This document shows positions 1 to 10,795 of a stretch of 64,000 nucleotides of DNA, piece by piece. Source of the DNA: Desmodesmus armatus (Eukaryota; Chlorophyta; Chlorophyceae; Sphaeropleales; Scenedesmaceae). The notes beneath the pieces were generated by a model that was not told the DNA's origin, ran no database searches, and worked only from the letters and a program-made list of their open reading frames with translations. The DNA is taken from positions 144,434 through 208,433 of the forward strand of contig VIIQ02000057.1 of NCBI GenBank assembly GCA_007449985.2. The letters are read 5' to 3'. Position numbers and translations under genes: made by a program. Positions within the stretch are counted from its first letter, which is position 1. The number at the start of each line of letters is the position of its first letter.

Positions 1-210
1 AGCTGCTTTGGTGCATGCTTTGCGGTGACAACACCACATTGCTGTTGACTGCACAGCTCCAGCATGCACCTCTCCTGCCCTTGAGCACATCTTAATTGGG
101 ATGTGGGAAGTGGCTGGCATGAGCGCTTGGAGCTTCATAGCTACAGGTTTGTATGTATGCATGCATGTAGGCATGTATGCAGGTGATGTAACCGTAAGCG
201 CATCACTCAC

Positions 211-1644
211 GTGCTGAAGGTGGATGCCAGGGTATTGTCCTGCGGGTCGAGGTGTTGCGGATCAATCTGCCCTGCCTGAAGCTTGCTGCGCGCCTGGCAC
301 TGCTTGTACACCTCAGCATACACTTCATATGCCAGCAGGCCGCGCTTGGGCATGATGCTGCCACTGCTGCCGCCCTTTGCACGCAGTTGCAGGCCACGGC
401 CCCTGAACACCGCCTGCAGCATGCTGTGGACCCTCTTGAACATGGCAGTACCTTTGAAGTCTGCTGCCTCCTTGCCCTGCCACATCACAACACAACAACA
501 AACATAAGTGTGTCAGTTGCAGCTGACAAGTGTCCAGGCGCTGCCTTGGCCTGTTGAGTGTACCCCATGCCGCTGTCACACCGGCAGTGCAGGTAAAGAG
601 TTTAAGCCCAACACACACCACTTGACTTCCTCACCTTCAGGCCTGGGTGCCCCTCCAGTATGTACCAGGTCAGGAACCTGGCGGCCAGGTCAGGCCCATC
701 TGAGCCGGACAGGGTTTCGTCAAAGGGGTTCTTGCGTCGCACGGGGGGCTGTCCAGCAGTCATCTGGAACTCGCAGAACGCCTGGAACACATACAGAGGC
801 ACCAAGCGCAAAGTCACTAAGGCGTGCAGCTAATGGCAAGATACATTGATGCAAGACATGCACATGCTTGTGACATGCACTATAGCCAACGGTCGCAAGT
901 GTGGGGAGTGGGTGTGCTGTTCTACTCAGCCGCTGCCATTCTACTCAGCCGCTGCCATGCTGTGGGTGCCTGAGTTTGCGTGCACTCACCACAAGGTGCA
1001 CGCGGAGGCCCTCATACTGGCCTGCAGTGTTGTTGTTCCCGGCCAGCCGTCGCTTCTCCACCAGCTGCTTCACCTCTGCTGGTGTGTATCTGCAGCAGTG
1101 CCAAGCATCAGGTGTGTTTTGGGTGTGCGTGCTGGCTGGAGGAACAAACACAAACGGAAGTTGTGAAATAGAATCAGCAACACTGCCTCAACACTTGTAA
1201 AGCAGCAACACCATCACTGCCTGTCCCACTTTGCCAACACCACTAACAGACATGGAACCAACAGACATGGCACAGGCTGGCTGTCTGGCTGGCTCATTAC
1301 CTTGCTGAGGCTTTTGGCTCCCTGCGTTGCTGGTGTGCATCTGCCTCCTGGTCTGACTCCTCCTGGCTGTCCTCCGACTCGTCGTAAAGGCCACCCAGGA
1401 TGTCGTCAGCAAGCTCACTGTCTGCTGCTGTTGGGTCCCACTCGCCGTCCTCCAGGTCTTCCAGCAGCTCTGGGTCGCTGTCATCATCAAACTGCTGTGC
1501 TGCAGCTGCTTTTGGGGCCCTCTTGCGCTTTTGAGGAACGTGTGCATCGTGCTTGGCATCCTGCTCCTGCACCTGTGCTGCTGATGGCTTTGCAGTGCCT
1601 GCTTTGCTTGCAGGAGCTTGTTTGCCTTTGCTGCCCCGACCCAT
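211..1644 (-). CDS. Unrecognised nuclear-type protein, 4 exons visible, 3' end outside window
   Basis: Four exons join in frame with GT-AG junctions: 1644-1301, 1089-990, 781-635 and 476-211 (344, 100, 147 and 266 nt). The last donor (gtgagt) is 11 nt inside position 200, so the gene continues beyond the left edge. The start is the first ATG of a protein opening MGRGSKGKQ. Residues 1-60 are Lys/Ala rich with a basic KRKRAPK patch that could be a nuclear signal. Residues 60-110 are very acidic (DDDSDPELLEDLEDGEWD). After that comes a more ordinary globular sequence with TPAEVKQLVEKRRLAG and RFLTWYILEGHPGLK. I do not recognise the family. The basic-acidic head suggests a nucleolar, chromatin or RNA-processing protein, but this is inference. 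Frame continuity over four exons is what makes the gene credible. Confidence 0.65.
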
Positions 1645-2084
1645 GACAATCTTAAGGGTCTACATTAGCACGTAGAAGCGGGTAACCGAGCTGATATCGT
1701 CTCCACAGATTGAACGTGCTGTTGTGATGGAGGTATGATGGGACTCTAGGTGCCAGTTCACAACGATACGCGACGATACAGTGCACAAAGGAAAGCCTCA
1801 ACATAGAAGGATAACATACGCAGCGCTGCAGCGTTCTCGTTACCCTCACAGGCATGTAACCTGCAAGTAACCGTTTTTGAAACTGTGCGGACTTTGACTA
1901 GGTCCGCATGGGTCCGCCAGCCCATTGACCAAGGTCCGCACTAGGGGAGTTAGCTGCTTATGATGTAGAATGTGCATCTGTAAGCGCCAGGAGGCCCTCA
2001 GGGTCCACCAGGGGTTGTCTGTGGCAAGTAGGCCCTCTACTGGGAGCAATGACAGCAGGAGCATGCAATAACACCATAGTAATG
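1645..2084. other. Intergenic, nothing recognised
   Basis: Upstream flank of the preceding minus-strand gene, so it should hold its promoter. I see no clear TATA or CCAAT element, no convincing exon and no repeat shared with the rest of the window. Confidence 0.5.
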
Positions 2085-2215
2085 CTGAAAGGGGGGGGGG
2101 AGCAAGCAGCACTTGCCTTGAAAAGCAGGGCCCCCCGGGGGGGAGCAACTCCACCCGTGACACAAGGAAACACGGTGTACAGGTTTCAAAAAAACGCTAC
2201 CCTTGCGGGAACAGA
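2085..2215 (+). repeat. Poly-G dispersed repeat with 'GTGTACCGGTTTC' end
   Basis: A G run is followed by ggagcaactccacccgtgac and a block reading ggtgtac-aggtttcaaaa-aacgctaccc. The same block recurs at 21255-21330 (reverse), 22755-23005, 35495-35660 and 43005-43110. Copies share the end but differ in G-run length. It is a dispersed element of unknown type; no coding capacity is seen. Confidence 0.7.
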
Positions 2216-2423
2216 TTCAAGTCATAAGGAAACAGTGATGTGTGTGTCGGGGGGAGGGGGGGGGGTGAACGGTGATGAAAGTGAGCGTGTCTTCCTAGCA
2301 GGTTGGGCCCGGGGCACTCCTTACAGTGAGCATAGGGCGGGGAGCCCGCCCCCAGAGGTAGGGGCTCTTGTGCGGTTGATAACCAGACTACAATGAGCAC
2401 AATATATTTAACATCTCGTCATT

Positions 2424-2733
2424 CCACTCAATGCCGCACGCCACAGCAGCAGGATGCGGCAGCGCGCTGAGACCCTGCCGTTCCAGGCAGCATGGTCTGC
2501 AGCTGGTACAGGGGGAATGCCCAACTGAGTTGCTTGTATAATATATGTATAACATGCTACCTGTGTTACCTTTTTCTTGTGCTGTTGGCTTTGAGGGCCG
2601 TAACTGGCCCAGGCTTTGTAGTGTCCTAGGTCACTGGTCGCCTGGTGGTGTATTGCTTGTCTTGCACTAAGGTCAATTCGCTGCTAGCAGCATGCTGCAT
2701 GCGCGATGAACCTGGCTGGAAACACGTGTAATA
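2424..2733 (+). mobile_element. LINE 3' end, 5'-truncated copy
   Basis: This stretch matches the last ~300 nt of the reverse-transcriptase element at 24446-24752 almost base for base. It covers the final codons of the ORF (RMRQRAETLPFQAAW) and the 3' UTR. The upstream RT is missing, as expected from incomplete target-primed reverse transcription. Confidence 0.85.
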
Positions 2734-3099
2734 ATGAGTATCATACACTACAAACCTGCAGACCCCAAAGCCTAGCTGTGTCAGCAGTCGACTGCATGAG
2801 CTCATTGCCCGTTTTGTGGCACTTCAAGCATGCTGCTGGGCTTGGCTGAGCAACTGCAGTGTGGTTGGACCGTGGAAGCACCAACTAGTGTTGTCTGAGT
2901 ATGTCTCCTGCATGCGTTGTAAGTTGTTTCATGCAGCGTCTGCAGTTGCAGTGCATTGCTCTGCATGTCCTGAGGGCCAGCAGGATACTCCAAGATTGCC
3001 AGAAGGACCCAGGAAAAATCATTTGTGCATTGGTATTATTGTTTGATACTTCTGTAACTATTCAATGCCTGTGTACAGCACCAACTACTGTGTGGGTCT
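2734..3099. other. Intergenic, nothing recognised
   Basis: No exon with a convincing frame, splice context or similarity to other parts of the window was found here. Confidence 0.4.
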
Positions 3100-3245
3100 T
3101 GTAGTGCCTATGTAGCGCGCTTGTAGTTGACGCTACAACGGCAACGCTACAAAAAACTTGTAGCGTACCCAAGACTGCAAACGCGCTACATACACACTGC
3201 AAACGCGCTACAAAGACACTCTTTTGTAGCGTGTTTGTGGCTGGT
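3100..3245. repeat. Word-rich self-complementary island (CGCTACA / TGTAGCG)
   Basis: The heptamer CGCTACA occurs about four times and its complement TGTAGCG about three times within ~150 nt, at irregular spacing. It is not a tandem repeat. Parts can fold on each other. See the finding on word-rich islands. Confidence 0.65.
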
Positions 3246-3321
3246 CTGCACTGACAGAGTGAAGATGCACACGGCAACTGTACCATGATGCCGAAGATGC
3301 CGAACAGGCATGCGTGCTCAC

Positions 3322-3602
3322 CGTCGATACATCATTGTTTCAACAGCCTTCTGATCATAGCATGACTTGGTGGCAGGTGCTTCCTGTTCAACCCCTTCAT
3401 GCTGCCTCCAAAAGCCCGACATTGGTGGCAAGCCCGACATTGGTATGTCAGGACTTGGAATGACTCCAAATTGTCTGGTAACAGGCTCGAAGCAGGCTCG
3501 AAGCAGCGCAGTCTGTTTTGGTGTTTGACCACTGTCGAGCAATGTCAGGTGCATGAATTCAGCCGTCATGAGCAGCAGTGCCCCGTTGTCTGCATCGACT
3601 TC
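3322..3602 (-). pseudogene. Orphan exon of a GT34-like glycosyltransferase
   Basis: The minus strand encodes an exon clearly paralogous to exon 2 of the GT34-like gene at 49768-51388. Shared elements are DADNGALLL (versus NADNGALLL), PVTRQFG, the spacing to SGFWR and CYDQKAVETMMYR. It also shares the same splice-donor phase: the exon ends in the arginine codon and is followed by gtgagc. A plausible acceptor (ggtcag) lies at 3604-3603. The DxD-bearing 5' half of exon 2, the exon for the membrane anchor and the C-terminal exon are not found nearby; the expected 3' exon position is occupied by the CGCTACA island. It is therefore most likely a relic of a third GT34-like copy. An unusual split gene with distant exons cannot be excluded. 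Confidence 0.7.
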
Positions 3603-3694
3603 CTGACCACCGCTGCTGTCTCTCTTTGCGTACGACAGCAGAACTGGTGGCGGCGGTCCAGGGGGCAGAGAGCCCCCCTGCCTTTAAGACCCTA

Positions 3695-4077
3695 TAGGGT
3701 ACGTTTCTACTGTGGCGCGTTGCAACGCCAGTTGCGACTGGTTCGTTGCAAAACAACCCAGTCGCGATGAGGGTGTCACGTTTCTGCTAGGAGTTGCAAC
3801 GACAGCGTCGCAGAGCTGTCACGCTCTCTCCAGAGCGTTCTAGGCCACCCCGCATGCCCAGAACATAATGATATGATTGCTCAAATATTTGAAGTGCATC
3901 ACCACACTTGTGACGCTTCAATAAAAGCCAGTACTACCCCCTTGGCCATTTTGCGACGCCCCCCACTTTGCAACGCCTTGCAACGTCGTTGCGACTGCAC
4001 ATCACGTTTCAACTGAGTTTGCAACGACGTCGCAAGGAGTTGCAACGCGTTGCAAATCTCAGTAGAAACGTCACCTA
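3695..4077. mobile_element. MITE with ~16-bp terminal inverted repeats and TA flanks
   Basis: The left end reads TA-GGGTACGTTTCTACTG and the right end CAGTAGAAACGTCACC-TA, giving imperfect inverted repeats with a TA at each edge. That suggests Tc1/mariner-like mobilisation. The ~380-bp interior has no ORF and is packed with GTTGCAACG and TTGCGAC words. A truncated inverted copy is at 30215-30345. Confidence 0.75.
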
Positions 4078-4198
4078 ATTTACATTGCAACCACGCAGGT
4101 CTTCTTAGGGTTTTGCACTGACAGAGAACTGAACTGAACTGTGTCACCCTCAGGCATTTTGCGGAAGCTTTGTCGTCATATGTGGAAAATCAGTAGTC

Positions 4199-5522
4199 AT
4201 GAGTTCGCTTTCCGCCCCTGCCGCACGAACAAGAGCAGTCGTCAAAAGATGGGCTGTCGCTGCAGCTGTAGTTGTGATGGCGCTTCTCTACATGGATGAT
4301 ACTTCCAACCTCATCATCATCTCTCGGGCCAGTGTACACCGCATGGCCACGCCTGTTGGGGAAAGAACGTCCCTGGTCCCCGCTGGCACTACTGTATTGA
4401 CTTTCCTCAGGTAGGTCCGACAATCATCTTGCAAGAGCATCTCTGCAGGGCTGACGATCACAATAGACTTCACACTCATTAAACCTCGATATGCAGGTCA
4501 GAAGACATTGTTATAGTCAACAACAGCCCTTACTTTGCTATGTGGCAGAGGCCTTGCATCACAGCTTTGACGGGCTTGGCATCCATCACAGGATGGCCAG
4601 CAGCATACCTGATGGGACCAATGCCACTTGCATACTTTTTGTGACACATGAGGGGGTGAAGCTGCCCACCAAGTACATCAGCTACAACTTTGAGCAGCTG
4701 ACCACAGACAAGCAGTGGTTGCCAGACCTTTTCGAGAAATTAAGGTGATCATCCAGCTTGAAGACGTCACGTCTTTGCCACCCACTCGTTACTCTCGCAC
4801 AGCCAGACATAGTTGAGCACGCTTGATCATATATGTCATCTGTGTCCATGAAGTGGCAGCCCATGATTGTTACAACCACTGCTTACTGCTTCACTACTAT
4901 GCAGGCATGCTCAGATGGTGTGGGACTACTCTTTGGCAAACATCAAGGTGTGAATGCACATGGCATCAACAATACTTTCCATGTCCCGTTAGGATATGAC
5001 GAAACCATAGAAAATCCTGTGGATGCAGCAGTACAGAGGACCATTGACGTCATGTTTGTTGGCGCTGTCAATGGGAAACGGGAAGCCAAACTACAGCAGC
5101 TGACATCACTGCAGCTGCCGGCACCATTGTCCAGACCACTGAAAACCGAGTTTTCAGGTGCTTGGGGAAACGAACTCTTCCAGCGTTATAGGCAATCAAA
5201 GCTTGGATTGAATCTGCACTACTATGGAGGCAAGACCATCCTGGAGGTGCATCGTATCCTGCCCATGGTCATCAGCAAGGTGTTGGTGTTGTCAGAGCCC
5301 AGCCATGACAAGTGGTTGGACCAATCCCTCACTGGCGTCATCAACTACACAAACGCTGATGATATACGCCAGTCTGTCATCAGTATGTTGAGTATGGACA
5401 TTGAACAAGAAGCAGAACGGCGTTACCAGCTGTTGCTGAGCTGCTGTCGATACGATCATTACTTGCAAGCAGTTACTCAGCAGCCTTACCCCAAATGGGT
5501 TGCATCCCTCAAATCACGGTGA
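4199..5522 (+). CDS. CgeB-like (Glyco_trans_1_2 type) glycosyltransferase, two apparent frameshifts
   Basis: Likely a Golgi/ER type II membrane glycosyltransferase using a nucleotide sugar. Exons are 4199-4410, 4497-4744 and 4905-5522, with GT-AG junctions in matching phase (AG|G arginine at both). Exon 1 encodes a short cytosolic tail and one membrane helix (about residues 17-32, AVAAAVVVMALLYM). Exon 2 begins SEDIVIVNNSPYF but the rest (ALHHSFDGLGIHH...) lies in another frame, a break near 4550. Exon 3 starts AQMVWDYSLANIK, then shifts frame near 4947 to reach VPLGYD, FVGAVNGKR, LGLNLHYYGG and the C-terminal stop. VWDYS...N, VPLGYD and the NLHYY region are the usual landmarks of CgeB-like enzymes. 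Two single-base changes would restore one reading frame, so this is either a young pseudogene or assembly error. The acceptor sugar is unknown. Confidence 0.65.
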
Positions 5523-8020
5523 TGTTTCTGTGACACATGCTGCCAGATCACATCAATAGGTCAGGGTGTAATCCAAATCAGTTTTGTAGTGTCAGTTTTG
5601 TAGTGTTGGACAGCGGCCAACTTGTTGAACTTGAGTCAGCTGCCAGGCCAGCACACCTCATCTTGAACATCTGGTGCCTTGCAGTTTCCAAGGGATTGTC
5701 CCAACAGCTGTGCTGTCATTGCCATAAGCAGTGAGCACGGCGTTGATATGGTGTGTAGCCATTGCAGTATGCACGCCCTCACCAAGGAGCTCGGCATATA
5801 CCGCTGAATAAGCACGGTGGTGCGTACAAATAATAAAATTCATGGGGAACCTGCATCGTACTGCCAGTCCCCATCAGCAGCAGAGGGCATGGCTGGTGAG
5901 CATGTTATGTCAGATGGTAGTTTCACTAGGTTGTGACGGGCCAGCCAAAGGCATGGTACCATCCAATGGGTAACCGCTTAACCACATACTGCATGGCCAC
6001 CACGCACTGAAGTGATTACAGGTGTGTCGAAGTACAAACTATACAGCATGGAGCCCTGCTATGCCGCTTTCCAACTGTCCCTATCGGGGCCAGGATGATG
6101 CATAAAACATCCATTTGATTATATGACTTTCCTCATATAGGCAGCAACAGGAAAACAATCAGACCAGGCTGGGTTTGGACCAGGCTTTCACCAACCTTCC
6201 AAGTCAACCTTCCTAGCGACCTTCCAGTCTGCGAGAAATAGCCGCAAACAGCGTGCATGCACACAGTAGTCCCACCATTAACATTTTGACGGTATTTGCA
6301 AGCACTGATCTTAGTTGCTGGGCGGCACGTCGTCCTTCATGGGCTCGCGCTGGATTGCCTAGGCCAGCAGCTACAGGGGCGATGCAGCTCCCAAACTGGC
6401 AGCAAACAACTGCAATAAACATTTCAACATTGTGTGCAGCTGCGGGCCTGCTGTTCTGACGAGGTCCCTGCAGTTGACAGTAGGGCTTGCATGGAGGGAA
6501 GCTGATGCTGTCCTACCCTTGCTCGCTAAGCCCAAGCAGCACAGACGACCTTGACAAGGAATAGCTGTACTTGCTGCAGCAGCAGCACCAAATGCATGCA
6601 GCTGGGGGGTGCGGTCTACCAGCAGTGGGAACAACAGCATGTCTGTGTCGCTGTACAGCTGTATCATGCACCTTCGCAGGTGTGCAGCCTTGGCAAGGCA
6701 TGAGAAGCTGAAAGACCGCATGCAGCCATCCCCTTGCAGCGCTTATTGGCAGCACAGAGCACAGCAGGCAAGGCGAGGCTCTACTGCAGTCACCCACAAC
6801 TGACCCATGCTGCTGTAACATGTTATAACATGGGGGGGGGGGGGCTAGAGGGCTGCTATGGGTGCCTTGGGGACCTGAAACCAAAACGGTGCAGTATTTT
6901 TTGTAAAAAATAATGGTGCAGACGGCGCTGCAGGAAAGCGCTGCATGTGCGAGAAATTGTGGTTTTTATTTTTTATTTTCGTCTCTCAATAAGCACACTA
7001 ATCAGCGCAAGAAGAACTTGTCAAGTGTTTGATGACCGCTCCTTGGATGACACCTGCAAGCTGTCAGAGGTCGCGAATTGATCAAAATGAACTCCCCTGT
7101 GTGAACACCCCTTTATGTGTTGTTGTTTTTGGGTTGATGGATCTGTCAAAAAGCTTATCACTGCATGCTTATGAGCATTCTGTGAACAAACTGTAAATAC
7201 TATGCCTTCCAGGCATTGCCTGCATGCACATGCCGTAACTGAGCAGTTGCCAATGCCGCCCATCTCAGTCCCCTATTGTGCAAAGTGTTTGCAGGCCAGT
7301 ACAACTCAATAGTTGCCTCAACCAAGGGGAAGTTGTTCAAGAACGCTGGCAAGCCAGTGAGACACACAGGCTGGCTCCAGCCAGGCCTGTAGGTCTGTGT
7401 GTGATTTGTTACAGAGGCCCCGTCAAATCGGGACTTAAGCTGCGACCATTGGCAACAGGGCACACCAATCCATTATGCCCCCCAAAGTAACATAGGCGCC
7501 ACCAAAACTTCAGTCAGGTTCAGTGATAGGACAGAGGGCACATATGGGCACAACAAGGGTTGAGCAAGCGGCATGCATGCACATGACATGAAGCAAGCGA
7601 AGCACTGTCCATGGGCAAGGCATAGAGCATGAAATGATGCGGCCTTGTGAAAAGCACATGAACAGGAACTGTCCATGAGAAAGCACATGCACATACCACA
7701 AGCAAACACTGGATGCAGGCGACTCGGGCCGCCCTGACAGCAGGTAGCAGCATGCACGCACTCACTCACTCACTCATTGGTTGTTACATTGAGATCCCCG
7801 AAAGACCCAGCCCACACCATGTAAGCTCAGGGACCCATAACCATGTCCCTCCAGTGCAACTTAAGGCGCCACCTCCTTCGCAAGAGCAGCAGACCACCTG
7901 CAACACACAAGGTTCACGCAACCTCAGCCCTGCCTGCAAGCACAGCTGCTAACACTCCACTGCACTGTAGGTCTCGTAGCACAAAGCCCTACTGCACTGC
8001 AGGTCCCCTCTGGGGATAAT
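5523..8020. other. Intergenic, no confident gene
   Basis: Only ORFs without supporting splice structure were seen. A minus-strand stretch at about 6213-6330 encodes one hydrophobic helix after a basic segment (KMLMVGLLCACTLFAAISRR), similar to the signal-anchors of the window's glycosyltransferases, but no downstream catalytic exon was found. A G run lies at 6831-6843. Confidence 0.4.
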
Positions 8021-8025
8021 GAACA

Positions 8026-8290
8026 GGGAGGTAGCTTAATGGGGAAAGCTAATGCTGGAGAGATCCGGGTTCGAATTCCGGCCCACCCACCGAAAAGCCC
8101 TATGTTGGGACGGCTGTTCTCAGTCGCGTGTGCATGGCCTAAGTGCTGTAGTACATGTGGGGGGTGTACGGGTTCAACTCCCATGCGAGTTTGGTCTGGG
8201 CGCTGGGCACCTCCTGAGTACAAAGGGTGTTTAGGCGACTCTCATCGGTGTGAGGCTAGGCCTCGGGCTCTTGAACCACAAGAGTGAGAG
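8026..8290 (+). mobile_element. tRNA-related SINE-like element
   Basis: Positions 8026-8089 look like a degenerate tRNA. There is an A-box-like tagcttaatgg, a D stem gctt/aagc, and a T arm ccggg-ttcgaat-tccgg containing a near-perfect B box. The acceptor pairing is partial (about 5 of 7). The anticodon arm is too short: ~15 nt lie between the D and T arms instead of ~23, so it cannot be a working tRNA. A second B-box-like gggttcaactccc lies at 8170-8182. The downstream part (atgcgagtttggtc... gcgctgggcacct) recurs at 23285-23325. RNA polymerase III promoter boxes plus a dispersed body fit a SINE. Confidence 0.55.
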
Positions 8291-8359
8291 AGTGGCTTCA
8301 ACAGCCCGCAGCACGTCCTGTGATGCAAGGAACACAATGCCTTGCAGACGCAAGTATGC

Positions 8360-8640
8360 TTGGAGTCGCTACACGCAGACCCTGGTGCTGTGCGGTCCAA
8401 ATGGCACCTAACTACCTTCCAGATCAGTCATCTGTCCGTGCCTTCGTCAAGTCCGCGGCGTCTTGTCCAAGCTTTCATGACTATCCGCAAGGTTTCGTTC
8501 ATCAAGACGCCTGGTGATACTGCTTGGACAGCCCCAGAGCAGCATGCAGCTACTGTACTGATCTGCTGCCTCGTCCATGGAGCTACAGGCACAGTTGCAG
8601 GCCTTCGCCAAGTGTGTATGCAGATCTGGCAGTTGAAAAG
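8360..8640 (+). repeat. Diverged dispersed sequence, related to 18060-18320
   Basis: Blocks such as ctaccttccagatca, gccttc...cgtc and the distal cacagttgcag/cacagctgcag with tgtgtatgcagatctg recur in the same order at 18060-18320. The two are strongly diverged. No coding assignment is possible. Confidence 0.45.
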
Positions 8641-10384
8641 CCCGTGGAAGTCGGTGTAGGGTCATCACCCGCAGGCTGTGCTGGAGGGCCTGAGAAGACT
8701 CAGGTAACAGGTACGCATCAAGCAGTCCGTGCTTTAGACCACCCTGCAGCCCTGCATCCTTCTGCTACTATCAACAGACGTTCTGTGGGGATCCGCAGTC
8801 TTGCCCATCCAAAGTCCCACACCAAAACGGCTCTTTGTAAGGGCCAACTGAGAGCAACTGCACACAAGAAGGCTGCAGGGAGGCATCCACACTGTGCACT
8901 GCATCTGGGATGTTCTGCATGTTGTGCTGATGCCTGCTTCAGGCTCATTGTCTCACTTCATGCTGCTGCTGCTGCTGCTGCACTTGGGCAACTCATGTGC
9001 AGGTGCTGGCCCTCTCTGCAAGTCTTGCTTCATCTCTGGAGCTCGGCTGCAGCAACCGCTTGATGAGTGGCAGTGGTTCAGCCGGGCTGTCCTGTGCAAG
9101 ATGATGTGGAGAATCAGTCCTTGTTACGCACAAAAGGTGGGAGTGCCCTTGTCTATACAACATGCTCAGCTGGGCAAGCAACAGCCTCAAAGCTTGAAGC
9201 AATGGCAAGATGTAGTTGGCTCGTACTGATAACCACTTCTCCACTGGTAACGATTTCCATTTTCATCCGCGCAGGGAATCCTGCATCTCATGGGTTGTGC
9301 CACAAGCTGTGCTGGTCTTCAGTTACGACTGGTATACAACAGGTAAGAATAACAGGGAGGTTGATGGCATCTGTTGCTCAGTGGCGCATGGGAGTGTCTT
9401 GGACAGACATTATGTCGCAGCATGCTCCAGCCTCGTCTGTGACTGGAGCATGTCGCATCTGGGCAGCTGCAGCCAGGTTTGTGCTTAGTAGGGATGCATC
9501 GGCACCATGTCACTGCTGTGTTGTCATGGTGCGCAGCAGCAGCAGCATGGGGTCACAGTTGGTTGGTAGAGCAGAGGTACGCAGTAGTGGCAGTTCACAA
9601 CGCTGGTGTTCAGGCCTGCGCACACAGCATCAGCGCCAACGACTGTGCTGCAAAAGGGTGTGCTGCAAAAGGGTGTGCTGCAACAGGCACAGCTGCAGCA
9701 GTGGGGGCATGTATCAGACACTGTGAGTTGCAGCAGCAGCGCAGCGGCAGTGCCTGTAGGTATTGTGCCCTGCCAGCAGCTGGCGCCGGCAGCTGCTGTG
9801 TGCAGAGTCAGATGTTTGTTCCACTTACCTTCCCCCTGTTGATAGCAGGGTCACACAATGGTGCAGCTCAGGCTGGTGCTTTGTCATGTGCTTGCAGGCA
9901 GAGAAAAGCGCCGTCAACCCCTTGGCAAGAGCAGAGTCAGCTGTTGCACTGTACAACACTGGCAGTTGCTGCAGGACTCGCCGACTGTTGCTGATGTGGT
10001 GCTTAGGTTGTTGGTTGCCCCTCCTGCAGTGGCCAGAATGTTGGCAATTTGTCACCGCTGCCAGCGCACAGCACGGCGCAGTGTTTGAACCATGCATGTG
10101 TGTTGTGCTGTATCTTGCATCTGCTGTTTGATGTTGGGCTTGTGTGGTCTTGGCTAGAGCCATGAATGTGAAGTGCATGGTTGCTGGCATTCTACGCAAT
10201 GGCATCCACCGCCTGGTGGGACGTTGTGGCATGAAGTTGGGAAGGCATGTCTGACTGTAAGTAGTGTTGTGTCATTGCCTGGAGGAAGCAAGCTACTGCA
10301 GCATTGTTGCAGTATCAGCAGCTGTCTACTGTATGAGCTGGCAACCACTGGGTCGTGAATACAACAACCCTGCATGCTGGCCCA
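8641..10384. other. Unresolved CTG-rich region
   Basis: Open frames are present on both strands but none has a recognisable protein. Local features are a (CTG)6 run near 8961-8980 and a triplicated 15-mer (ctgcaaaagggtgtg-like) at 9645-9690. It could be diverged transposon or non-coding RNA DNA; nothing decisive is seen. Confidence 0.3.
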
Positions 10385-10685
10385 CATACAGCCTGGAAAA
10401 ATGCCTAAAACAGCCCAGAAACCCCTACCGCTGGCTGAGCAAGTTACCGGCACATACCGTCGAATACCGCACGGTTTACCGGTAGTTAACGCACTTACCG
10501 CCCATTTACCGTTGTCCACCGATGCGGTAAAATGGCGGTAAGTGCCGGTATTTGGACCGGTATCGTGCGGTAAGTGCCGGCATCGCTGCATCAGCCAGCG
10601 GTACGAGGCGGTAGGCCACCGGCCATTACCGGCCAATAATGGCACTTTAGGCAGTTACCGCACAGATACCACCGGTACCCTTCCC
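10385..10685. repeat. Word-rich self-complementary island (TTACCG / CGGTAA)
   Basis: TTACCG-type and CGGTAA-type words recur more than ten times in ~280 nt at irregular spacing on both strands, with ccggtat and gtgccgg variants. A short inverted pair (tgcctaaa at ~10402 and tttaggca at ~10645) may be its ends, suggesting a non-autonomous DNA transposon. No ORF. Confidence 0.65.
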
Positions 10686-10795
10686 ATAGTGATTAGCGTG
10701 TGCCTGCGCTTGCCAGAGCCCTTCACGCAACCTTCGCTCAACCCCGGCAAGTAAAACTCGCGCAACCAGTTTAGTTTAGCGGTGCACCCTGCCTA
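10686..10795 (+). repeat. Dispersed repeat ending GTTTAGCGGTGCACCCTG
   Basis: The sequence cgcgcaaccagtttagttta-gcggtgcaccctg is repeated in inverse orientation at 21305-21425 and partly at 22675-22760. The GTTTAGCG word is itself repeated within the copies. Confidence 0.65.

Noticed and set aside
3695..4077. Regulatory region shared by the divergent GT34-like exon and CgeB-like gene
   Set aside because: Inverted ends, TA flanks and a second copy at 30215 show it is a MITE; a later regulatory role cannot be judged.
6371..6884. A seventh glycosyltransferase on the minus strand (anchor-like helix and SDTDMLLFPLLVD)
   Set aside because: The anchor-like helix and the SDTD segment are in unrelated frames without a workable splice, and no other catalytic motifs follow.
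8524..10645. A multi-exon gene in the CTG-rich region
   Set aside because: Many AG/GT pairs exist but no chain gave a protein with consistent phase or a recognisable motif.
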